64,000 nt of DNA from Aphelenchoides besseyi (lineage: Eukaryota; Nematoda; Chromadorea; Rhabditida; Aphelenchoididae), in contig JAMPIQ010000001.1 in NCBI GenBank assembly GCA_024699855.1, positions 5,952,001 through 6,016,000 of the forward strand. Direction: 5' to 3'. A program made the position numbers and the translations under genes. The notes below the pieces were generated by a model. That model did no database searches. It worked only from the letters and a program-made list of their open reading frames with translations, and was not told the origin of the DNA. This document shows, in pieces, positions 1 to 9,004 of this stretch; within the stretch, counting starts at the first letter, position 1, and each line of letters begins with the position of its first letter.

Positions 1-564
1 TTCTCGGCTTATTGTGTTTGGAAAATTTTCATCTCGACGGTGAACATTGTCTTCGATCGAGTCGGCAAAGTGGACCCGGTAACCAAAGGAATCGAGATCC
101 TGGTCCACCATTTGGGTTACTCATTGGACATACGATTTTGGTCCCAACAGATCTCCTTTCTTTTGGTCGGTATCATTGCCGTCACCTCGATTCGCGGTCT
201 TCTGATCACAATCGCCAAGTTCTTCAACGCTATTTCTTCACGAAAATCTTCAAATCTGATCGTCTTGATTTTGGCGCACGTCATGGTGAGTTGATTCGAT
301 ATTTGATGGGAGAAAATCTTGTTGTTTTAGGGCATGTATTTTGTCTCGTCCGTACTGTTGATTCGCATGAATATGCCGTTGAAATACCGGTAAGATCCAT
401 TGATTAACCCAATAACCGTAGGGTTTAGAAAGATCATCACGGAGGTGTTGGGCGATTTGCAATTCAAATTCTATCATCGTTGGTTCGACGTGATTTTCCT
501 GATCTCTGCGTTAGCGTCGATTCTATTCTTGTATTTAGCGCACAAGAAGACGCCAATCCGCTAA
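1..564 (+). CDS. gphr: Golgi pH regulator (GPHR/GPR89), 3' part only
   Basis: This is the C-terminal part of the Golgi pH regulator, a multi-pass Golgi anion-channel protein needed for acidification and glycosylation. Exons run 1-285, 331-389 and 429-564, with GTGAGT and GTAAGA donors and TTTTAG/TTTAG acceptors. The stop is TAA at 562-564. The translation closely follows human GPR89: [19 protein letters not shown], then a hydrophobic stretch, [44 protein letters not shown] and a final transmembrane segment. The 5' exons lie outside the window. The gene converges on the cis-prenyltransferase gene, whose stop is 69 bp away, and both use overlapping poly(A) signals. Identification rests on long contiguous similarity and is firm. 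Confidence 0.95.
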
Positions 565-625
565 CTTCTCTCCTACGGTTCTCTTTGCGTCCGGAAACGT
601 GTAAAAACCTCTGTGTAATTCACTT

Positions 626-637
626 AATAAATTTATT
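626..637. terminator. Shared palindromic poly(A) signal, GPHR/DHDDS
   Basis: The palindrome AATAAATTTATT reads AATAAA on both strands. The plus-strand copy (626-631) lies 62 bp after the GPHR stop. The minus-strand copy (637-632) includes the TAA stop of DHDDS. Both 3' ends should overlap by a few bases. Confidence 0.75.
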
Positions 638-1656
638 TCTGTTTGATCATATGAATCTGATACGCAAAAATGGCCTTGAAGAAGTGCCAGAAGTTGAAGT
701 CGGGCCAAAAAACGTCGTCGAAGTGAATGAACGCATTGGAGGACTAAACGTTGGATGGTTATGAAGCCTTTGGAGCCCGGACACTCACCTGCCATAGCAA
801 AAAATCGCTCAAACGCTTCTCGCCGCTCGTTCGAATCACGACGTCCACGGGCAGCGAATCGCGAGTGTCCAAAACGTTTCCGAAAACCGTTCCGTCGATT
901 TGACTGAAATAAACCATGTGGTCAAAATGAGAACGACGACACTACAAACCTTGGCTTCAATTCTCCACGCAAAACCTGCGCCTGAATATTCTGCATTCCG
1001 CGCGCTATTTCGTCCTGCGATGTGTACGCGACGCAAATGTTCACGTTTCCGCTGAAAACGTTTGTTGTGGACGCAAAGTTGGTGAAACGTACCGTCGAAA
1101 CTTTTTTGTCGTCTCCTCGACGTCGTTCATTGTTTTACGCACCTCTTCAGTGAAACGATTTTTGTTGCCGAAGAAGCGAATTCGCACACCAATCGCTTCA
1201 AGTTGCCTGAAAAAGATCGAGAAAAAAGCACAAGACAGAAGGCAGTCACTTACTTTGATTTGAGCAGATACGTGAATTTATCCTTCGCCAACTTTTGAAG
1301 ACCTTCGACTTCGTCATCGGAGCGTTTGAAGTTTTCCAAACTAAACGCGTACACGGTCACTTCCTGAATTCCCAATTCAATCGACCATTCCACGACCTGA
1401 ACTGAATTCACGAGCATGCTAATGGAAACTCACTCGAATCAACTGATCGAAACCTTTGGCGTGACCGTCAACCACGCTGCTTAACTGATGCGCACGCGCA
1501 TAACGTCGGTTTCCGTCCTGCAAAAAAGGCGAATGATCGTCAGACGTGCGTCCAGAAACTCGCCATGATAAAAGCGACATGGCGCGGGATCGGGTGTAAA
1601 TTGAGCAGACGAACGCCGCATCGACCGAACCACGGCAAGGACGCCGGTTTTTCCAT
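633..1656 (-). CDS. dhdds: Dehydrodolichyl diphosphate synthase (cis-prenyltransferase)
   Basis: This is the catalytic cis-prenyltransferase that makes the dolichol chain used for N-glycosylation at the endoplasmic reticulum. Seven exons (1656-1564, 1517-1434, 1396-1254, 1206-1093, 1051-950, 903-789, 743-633) give about 253 residues, shorter than human DHDDS (about 333). The signature substrate motif HVAFIMDGNRRYAR is rebuilt across intron 1. Further matches are VTVYAFSLENFKR, the VCVAYTS-like segment, VVIRTSGEKRLSDFLLWQ and FDDVFWPDFNFWHFF. Intron 1 starts with GCGAGT, a GC-AG intron; no GT donor there restores the motif. The family partner subunit (NUS1) is not in the window. The ATG chosen at 1656 is the first in frame with the conserved core. 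Confidence 0.93.
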
Positions 1657-1966
1657 TTTTCAAAACAGAAATGAAATTTCTGGGCAAGAGTAATGGCAGA
1701 TCGAAGTTGAAAGCGCTCGGAGTTTTGGCGACGTGTCACAAAAAATCGTCCGCGTTGGAACTCGACGGTCGAATTGAATCGAGAACGCTTTTTTGCGGAC
1801 CCAAATTCGTGACTTGTTATAAGCATTGACTCCACGGAGTTATTGCAGTGATTGGACTCCTTTTACTCACGTTTCCATCAAATTCGCACGAACACAAATT
1901 TATTCTTATCGTTTCTTTGACAACAAATTACACAGTGAGAGAAATAGAAGAGAGATACGATTGCGA

Positions 1967-2865
1967 TTAGTTGCCGCCGGTTTCGCCGGTCTCGCCACCG
2001 GCTTCTTGCTCTTCGCCAGCCGAATCCGAGGTCCACAACGTCAAGTTGTCACGCAACAACTGCATGATCAACGTGCTGTCTTTGTACGAGTCTTCGTTCA
2101 ATGTGTCTAATTCGGCAATTGCGTCGTCGAATGCCTGAAATGAAGTTACGTGTGAATAGTGCCCATTCCTTGTCCACTCACTTGTTTAGCCAATTGACAG
2201 GCTTTGTCGGGCGAGTTCAAGATCTCGTAGTAGAAGACGGAGAAGTTCAACGCCAAACCCAAACGAATCGGATGTGTGGGTTGCATTTTGTCCTTGGCGA
2301 TGTCGAATGCTTCCTGATACGATTGTTGCGATTTCTCAACTACGGCTGAAGGTGACAGACGATTAGTTCGAAGGTTGTTTGAATGCCAAGCTTACCGGTA
2401 CGATCGTCTCCAGTAGCAACTTCGGCCAAATAGCGATAATAATCGCCCTTCATTTTCAAGTAGAAGACCTTGGACTCGGGGTTTCCGGCTTTTGGGATCA
2501 AAAACTTGTCCAACAAATCCAAAACGTCGTGGCAGATGTCGCGCAATTCACGTTCGACTTTCTCACGGTACTCTTTGGCCATTTGTTGTTTCTTCTCGCT
2601 GCCTTCGGTTTTTTGTTCAATCGACGAAATGACGCGCCACGACGAACGACGTGCACCGACAACGTTTTTGTACGCAACGGACAAAAGGTTGCGTTCTTCG
2701 TTGGACAATTCGGATCCCAACTCGGTGACCTTCTTCATCGATTGTGCCATGTCGTCGTAGCGTTCGGCCTTAAATTGAAAGATTGAGGTGGCGAAAAGGT
2801 CGCTGGAAACTCACTTGTTCGGCCAATTTGGCGCGTTGAACGAGTTCGTCTTTGCCATCAGCCAT
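1967..2865 (-). CDS. ftt: 14-3-3 protein
   Basis: 14-3-3 proteins are dimeric cytosolic adaptors that bind phosphoserine/threonine motifs in many signalling proteins. Four exons (2865-2815, 2768-2396, 2345-2182, 2134-1967) give 251 residues, the usual family length. Diagnostic stretches are present: [20 protein letters not shown] near residues 40-60, [16 protein letters not shown] near 130, and the family block [20 protein letters not shown] followed by the [10 protein letters not shown] helix near the C-terminus. The phosphopeptide-binding Lys/Arg/Arg/Tyr residues appear intact. The tail is rich in Gly, Glu and Thr. The symbol ftt is the C. elegans naming habit; the sequence does not tell FTT-2 from PAR-5. 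The start ATG gives the standard short N-terminus before the first helix. Confidence 0.96.
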
Positions 2866-2869
2866 CTTG

Positions 2870-4590
2870 AGATCGCGCGGATGATTGCTTTTTACTGAAA
2901 GTACGAAAAGTTAAAAACGGCAAAAAATATTTTGGAGAGCGGGAGAGGACCCAACCGGTCCGGTCGTTGCAAATGCGAGATCTAAAAAGCCACACGACGA
3001 AGAGAGAACGGTTGGTCACGCAAATGCTGAGCGCGCGCTCATTTCGAGGGCGCGTCTCATCATTCGGTTACAATGCTTTTGTGGGCGAATAAGATCGAGG
3101 AAGAGTTTATCGGCGTTGCTAACGTTCACGTACGGGAATCGGATTGGAAATAAAAAATGAAAGAGTTCTAGAAAACGTTTCTGATTGCAGTTTGCGTACA
3201 AAATGATCGAAAGTCGCTCGGACGACCTGAATATCGGGGACCAACTCGACGCCGAAACGACCGCCCATTCGCCGGGGACCATCTCATCAGTCGGCGTCCG
3301 CAGCGGAGCATCGAAAGAGCGTCAACGCGACGACAGAGGGTGCAACGAGAGAGCGCTCGTATGCGTGAACTCTAGTGTTGAGGCGCTGAATTGCGGGGAC
3401 CGCGACGGCCGGCGTTTCTGTCCTTCGCTTTTGCGATCTATTTTTGTTATTCCGACGGCGTCCGTTTTCGAAACACCCGTCGAGTCCCAATGCCGCTGAG
3501 GGACGCTGTTGGGGAAAAGAAATTTATCAGTGAGTCACTTGTGTGGAGATGCTCATTGTAATTCGTTTGCTTATCAAAAATTTTTCTGAAGACGATCAAC
3601 TGCCGATTAACGTCATCGCAGAAACCGGAAACCAACGGATGACCAAAGGAATTTGGCTAATTGAGTTGTTCGAGTTAATCTCCTTTTATCACACAGACAA
3701 AGAAGCTTAACGGATGAGTTCGAAGATGCCATTTTTGATAATTGAAAGACCCAAATTTGACATTCAAACTCTGCGTTGTCATGAGAACTGTTGGCAAGCC
3801 CACGACTTCGAACTCGTGACCGACGGCCAATTTTGGCAATTGGTTTCTTAGACATGTGTGTGGACAACAAATTTTGCAGTGCAAATTGGTTTCATCGAAC
3901 CATAAACTCGTGACCGGCAACCTCAAAAACAGAAATTTCGAATTGGCTTTCGCGGTCGTTTTTGATGATCTTAACACTTCGAACGACGGTTTTCATCATC
4001 GAACGACCTTCGACAAACGTTTCCGCTCCAATTGAAACGAGCGATTAGTCAGTTGCTGCAATGACTCATTTGTGATCGTCAAACAGTTGCGCCCGCAAGA
4101 CAGTCGCTTATTCGAACGAGATTTCTTTGGCTTCTACTCTCGAATGACAAGCCTTCTGCCATTGGCCAAGTGGTCGAAAACGAAGTGAAAAGCAGAAATA
4201 GGGACGAGTTGAGAGCCGTCGAATTGATTAAATTTGTTTATCGCCTCCATTTGATAAGACGACTTCCGACCGTAAGACCTCCAGTTATGAGCTCAAAGCG
4301 GTCAATTCGTGAGCCCCACTCTATGGAGACGCTTTGAGATCGCTTCTTGGCAAACGAAGCTAAGAAAACAAATCGGTTTTTTGAGGTCCCAAGAACGACT
4401 GACAAACTCAAAAAGCGCCAATTTAGCCGATCGTTCGCTCTCTCGACTACAAAGTCCACGAGTGATGTCGAGGTCCGATGGGTCTTCGGCCCTTAATGGT
4501 AACTGGACGTTGAAGAAAACTCGAAAAAATTTCGATGAGTAAAACGATTTCATGCAAAAAAACTTTGCGGATTAAAACGAGTTAACGGGA
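2870..4590. other. Gene-poor stretch upstream of 14-3-3 and FucT
   Basis: No gene is supported here. A GC-rich open frame at 3204-3499 (+), preceded by a TTGCAG acceptor-like site, could be a 5' exon but matches nothing and has no recognisable continuation. Short plus-strand open segments at about 3585-3710, 3727-3850, 3890-4030 and 4080-4190 read like decayed coding sequence in changing frames. None is recognised. Confidence 0.4.
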
Positions 4591-4631
4591 ACTTGACGAG
4601 TTTCCATTTTGATGTTTATCGACGCACACGA

Positions 4632-5957
4632 ATGCGGTTGATTTTCTGTTTCATTGCGATTCTCTTCGTATTTCTCTTGTGGCCACGGCGGAAACGTGCC
4701 GAGAAGTCGCGTCTGAAAAAAACGCGTCCGATCGTCTTTTTTGCGACGACCTTCATCGACGAAGATGCGTCTCGGGTTTTCGTTCCGGATCGAACGTGTC
4801 CGTTCAATTGCACGTTCACGTCGGATCCAGACTACGCGTCGTTGTCCGACGTGAGAGTTTTTCATCCCACCGAATTCCACGGTTTCTTTCCCGAAGACAA
4901 TCCGAACGCCGTGAACGTTCACGTTTTTTTCGAATCGCCTGTTCAGTTGCCGGGTAAGTGGACGAAAAAGCGTCCGGGAATCGAGATTGACAGTGCGAAT
5001 GATAAGGAAACGTGAAGTTGCACTTTTTTGTTTTAGATAACGCGCTGAAAAGAAACGATTATTTCAATGTCACCGTCTCCTACAGATCTACGGCCACCGT
5101 ATACGTTCCGTATGGTGAATTTGTTCCCAACGGCAATGCGACACAACGACAAGTGACGACTAAAAGGAAAAAGGTCTTGGCCTCGATTTCGAACTGCGAT
5201 TTGGTGACTTCCGGCCGAGCAGCTTATTTGAAAGAACTGGAGAAACACATTGAAGTGACGAAAGTGGGGAAGTGCTACTCGAATCGCGTCGACTCGTTAG
5301 ATCAACTGGTGGGTAAGTTATTGAAGACGAGAAATATGCTCGCTACGCGGTTTCAGATGATCACTACTTCTTCTTGGCATTCGAGAACTCAATTTGTAAG
5401 TGAGAAAAACGCGCATCAAGTTGTTCTTTTAAGGTCCCGAATATACAAGTGAAAAGTATTGGCGTCTGCGAAACTTTATTGTTCCTGTGGTTTTGAGTCG
5501 TGGAGTCCTAAATTCGCACAACATACTCAATGGTACATTCATTGCGGCATCCGACTTTGAATCACCACTTGAATTGGCCAAATACTTAGAGTTTTTGATT
5601 GCAAACAAAAGTGAATACGAAAAGTGAGTTTGTCGGAAGCTGTTTGAACATCGGATCGGAGATAACAGATTGAATTCGAATGGCTTCTTCTTCCCGATTC
5701 TTAACACAAAATCTTTTAGATACTTTGAGTGGACTCAGAAGCTCAAACCAAAGAAACCGGCTCCGGGCGTCTATGAGATCGATTACGTAAAATTGGCCTG
5801 TGTATTTTGTCGTCTCGCTAGTCAACGACCGAAACTTCACGCCGTGAACATCGAGAGTTATTGGAACAAAAGCGAATGCGGGCTTTCGGAGTTGGAAATG
5901 TCGAATTTGGTTACTAGCACAATGCGAAGACGTCAAAGTGGAAATACCGACTTCTGA
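4632..5957 (+). CDS. Alpha-1,3-fucosyltransferase (GT10), Golgi type II
   Basis: This GT10 enzyme transfers fucose from GDP-fucose to N-acetylglucosamine on glycans in the Golgi. Five exons (4632-4953, 5037-5312, 5357-5395, 5434-5623, 5720-5957) give 354 residues. A short cytoplasmic N-terminus is followed by a signal anchor (LIFCFIAILFVFLLW) and a basic stem. The alpha-1,3-FucT signature is rebuilt over two introns as YFFLAFENSIC-PEYTSEKYW, followed by IVPVVLSRGV, the GDP-fucose binding block. The donor-site Glu-Asn in FENS and the Glu-Lys of TSEKYW are kept. The C-terminal part holds several cysteines (ACVFC, SECG), as expected for the family's disulfides. An ATG 39 bp upstream (4593) is also in frame. 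I cannot assign linkage specificity (core versus Lewis type). Confidence 0.92.
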
Positions 5958-6089
5958 TCGCAATATACAAACCGAAATAACCTTTTGAATTAATCAAGCA
6001 AATGATTTCCTGGAGACCGAGTAAACGTTTGATTTTTAACCTCGTAAATGATCACTAGAGAAGTGCAATTCTGAGATGGTCAACCGTCG

Positions 6090-6103
6090 AATAAAAGTTT
6101 ATT
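6090..6103. terminator. Shared palindromic poly(A) signal, FucT/RPB4
   Basis: The sequence AATAAAAGTTTATT carries AATAAA for the plus-strand FucT gene (stop 5957) at 6090-6095 and for the minus-strand RPB4 gene (stop 6122) at 6103-6098. Confidence 0.75.
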
Positions 6104-6121
6104 GAAAGCAAGACACAGAAC

Positions 6122-6649
6122 TTAAAACGTCTTCTTGGACGTGAGTGACTTCAAGAGATCTTCCAACTCGTCGTCTTCCATTTTAGCTTCCAAACTGAAA
6201 GAAATCGTCAAAAGAAAACTGAAAGTAAAAATTACCTGGGAATCAAAGCCTTAGCTTCCTCGGCGGAATCGGGACACAAATTCGCCAACTGGGCAACTTC
6301 AAATTTGTGGAGCGAAGTTTCGGCAAAGATTCTGAAAATCACAGGACTGAAAACCGAAGCCGAAGACTCACCCACGAACAGCACGAATGGTTTCCCGTTG
6401 AGTGAACTTCGAGAATCGACGTGCGTAGTTCAACGTTGACAGAAACACCTCCGAGACCTCATCGATCTCTTCCTTGTTCTGGCTCTGCTGATGTCGATGG
6501 TTAAGCAGCAGAAACACTTCGGAGATCATCAGCGCATCGCAACCCGTGACTTCGAACTCTAAAGACAACGAAATGAGAGCATAGAAGTTCAACAAACCTT
6601 TTGGGAACTTCAATTCCGCCGCATTTTCCTTATCGTCGTTGGTTGCCAT
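6122..6649 (-). CDS. rpb-4: RNA polymerase II subunit RPB4
   Basis: RPB4 pairs with RPB7 to form the stalk of RNA polymerase II, acting in initiation and mRNA fate. Four exons (6649-6598, 6558-6372, 6331-6236, 6194-6122) give 135 residues against about 142 in human POLR2D. The match runs from end to end: [20 protein letters not shown], a polar LNHRHQQSQ region, [48 protein letters not shown], then an acidic [14 protein letters not shown] end corresponding to human LQQILDDIQTKRSF. The ATG at 6649 sits directly before the acidic N-terminus typical of the subunit. The gene converges on FucT. Confidence 0.95.
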
Positions 6650-6654
6650 CGTTT

Positions 6655-7480
6655 CACTGGAGATGGGGTTCAGCAAAACCATCAGCTTCAACCGCACTTT
6701 TTGTGGGATTGATTTTTAGTTCGAGTCGCTTAGTTTTTAGTTCGTACGATAAAAGCAATCATAGTATTTGTAAATCATTTCAATGACATCTGAGCTTTCT
6801 CTTATGCAAATCAAAGAATGTCGACTGACTTCTAAAACCAATTTCACCCTTTTGTTTCACTCCAGCCGCTTGTAGTAATCAACGTGACTATTCAGTTTTG
6901 TTCGCTGTCGATTCCCGGATAGTAGTGTTCAAAAATCATAAACCAATGTCAATCATTCTTTTATTATGCCAATAAGCGCTTGAAGTAACATATCACTAAT
7001 AAATGAACGACTACCAATGTCTGTGCAGGGCTTTCACGCGTTCAAAATCAAGTTCTTACTCAAATTTAGAAAGCAATGGAGTTGATGCGTAAATTGCTTT
7101 GACTACCGCGTTCGGACGACCAGTGGTAATCACAAACTAGCAGTCAAATCTCGCGTTTGAGAATGCTTTGACTGTGTGCGATTCGACAGATGAACATGTT
7201 GATTATCGGCCTAACCAAAGAAATTTATCCCAACAATTCGACTTTACATCAACTTCAAATCACAACTCAGTCATTGCGAATAGCCTTTAGATTACGGTTC
7301 TTAGGTGAGCGATATGAGTGGACGAGTTGAAGTCTTTGTTGGTGGCTTTGCGGTGACGCGTTGGCCATCACCATAAATCTCTCCAAATTCAGCACCAATT
7401 TCGAAGTTTTGTTGATTGTTGCATTCAATGTGTTGTTGATCGGAACTTTGTGGTCCACAGAATGTTTCCTTGTAGACCAC
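6655..7480. other. AT-rich intergenic stretch
   Basis: I see no supported gene between the RPB4 start and the small membrane-protein locus near 7.48 kb. Several short hydrophobic open frames exist (for example 7361-7606 +) but have no start context, family match or splice support. Confidence 0.4.
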
Positions 7481-7918
7481 AATGATTCTCGTAAACCGAA
7501 CACTCCGAATAGAAGCTGTGAGAGAACAAGCGAACTATTGTCACTTGTCTGGGCCCTTCACTTATCGACCTTCTTACGTTGCTACAGCGAGAAACTATGG
7601 CGTTGAAGTTCCGCAACACTAGAGTGACGAGTTCAGATGTCAAAAAGAATCGGCGGTCTCTTTGAAACGATGCAGACTCAAGAGACCTTGCATGAGAAGC
7701 TTCCGGCTTTGCTAAAGTCTTCTCAACGTTCATTCTCGACTGACTCGCCGCTTCGATTGGCCGTTCGCTTTTCATCCACTGATTCCTTGACGTCATGATC
7801 CAAACCGCGTCGACCATCGGCTCTGTTCTCCAGAATCTGTTGTGCGCCTTTCTGTCGATGCTCGTCACGATGTTCGGATTTCATTTGCTGTTCAAAAAGA
7901 AACCAAGTGGGTCGTGAG
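7481..7918 (+). CDS. Hypothetical small membrane protein locus
   Basis: I do not recognise this locus. Three coding-like plus-strand segments occur in order. The first, from the ATG at 7481, reads MILVNRTLRIEAVREQANY and ends near 7618. The second, from an ATG at about 7638, reads MSKRIGGLFETMQTQ and ends at a stop overlapping the ATG of the third. The third, from about 7796, is MIQTASTIGSVLQNLLCAF, a hydrophobic segment closing with FKKKPSGS and a stop at 7918. The second and third share the ATGA-type overlap. A plus-strand AATAAA at 7954-7959 supports a transcript ending here. Whether these are exons of one gene or separate small frames is not resolved. Confidence 0.3.
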
Positions 7919-7953
7919 TGAACTATGCTTTATTGTTATTTTAGTTCCTGATC

Positions 7954-7959
7954 AATAAA
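7954..7959 (+). terminator. Plus-strand poly(A) signal inside FAM43 3' UTR
   Basis: AATAAA lies 36 bp after the stop of the 7.5-7.9 kb plus-strand frames and 4 bp beyond the FAM43 stop on the opposite strand. A minus-strand AATAAA for FAM43 is at 7934-7929. Confidence 0.5.
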
Positions 7960-7962
7960 CTT

Positions 7963-8998
7963 TCATAACGCGGTTACTTGGAGGTTTGCGGCAAAAATGC
8001 GTTGAATTTCGTCTTCGTCGCTGAAAAGAAAACGTTGCAACGAAACATCTTTTCCGGCGCACTTACTCGGCCGTCGGCTTCGATTCCGTCGACTGACACG
8101 AAGACGCGAAACCGTCGTCCGACGACGTACACGAAATCAGTTCGTCTTCTTCGATCGGATCGTCGGCGCGCGAAAATCTGCGGCGCATCGAGAATTGACG
8201 TCGAAGAGGTGAAGAGGAATCGGAAGCGAACGAAAGGCGATCTACGGGTGTTTGTCGGAAGTCGAAGTCATCGAAATCGGACGCCGTTCCCTCATCGTCC
8301 TCCTCTTCGATGGAACCCAATCGAGGAGCGGATTTGGAGCGATTGGGGGGCGTCCGAAAGTTCAAGGTTCCCGTCTGCAGAATAAGTTTACGTCGTGGAC
8401 AACCGCCGGATAATCGAGACTTTTGGATGGTGACTTTCTCGCGTTTGTATTCCTAGAAAGTAGTTGACGTGAAATCACGGAGTCTCTCAACTCACTTGTA
8501 GTGCCGATTGCAAGTACGCGGTCAACGTCTGAACGATCCGTTGCGGTTCGGTAGCTTTTTTGCAGAGAACGGCGTGACATCTCAGTTCCGGTTTCATGCG
8601 TTTGCCTTCGTGTTTGTAAACCCAACAGAAAACTCGAGGATATTCGATCGGTGCATAGCAGAAGGTTATTCTATGGGCCCAATATTCCGTGATTCTGAAT
8701 CATCCAAGCACGTAAACAACCAAAACGAATCGATCACTCACCCCAACTGTTTGGTTTCGACCTTGAGTCCCGACCGTGTGACCGTCAGTTTCATTGGCAC
8801 GTCACGTTTTCGCTGCGAATACGAGCGCCAAATCGCGCTCATCGGACGCTCAATCGACTGCTCGCCTTTGGCCATGATGGTCAGAACGTTGCCCAAATAG
8901 ACCACAGAATGCAGCTCGTCGGGCGGATTGATCACGTAGCGCTGTTTGTGGCGTCGGAATGGCGCCGTCAACAAATGCGCCGCTTGCAACGTCGGCAT
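7963..8998 (-). CDS. FAM43-family PTB/PID-domain protein
   Basis: FAM43 proteins are cytosolic PTB-domain proteins, poorly characterised and linked to dendritic spine shape in vertebrates. Four exons (8998-8742, 8694-8496, 8452-8067, 8020-7963) give 299 residues. The PTB domain starts near residue 20 and shows YVINPPDELHSVVYLGN, IWRSYSQRKRDVPMKLTV, ITFCYAPIEYPRVFCWVYKH and LRCHAVLCKKATEPQ, all aligning with FAM43A. After it comes GTLNFRTPPNRSKSAPRLGS and a long acidic, serine-rich tail ending DDEDEIQRIFAANLQVTAL. The exon-3 frame reads to a false stop at 8063; the GTAAGT donor at 8066 and a CAG acceptor restore the acidic tail. An acceptor-like TTCAG just upstream means a 5' non-coding or coding exon may be missing. 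Confidence 0.88.
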
Positions 8999-9004
8999 CT
9001 GCAA

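Noticed and set aside
3204..3499. GC-rich open frame as a gene
   Set aside because: No homology, no downstream exon in phase, and its length is expected in GC-rich sequence lacking stops.
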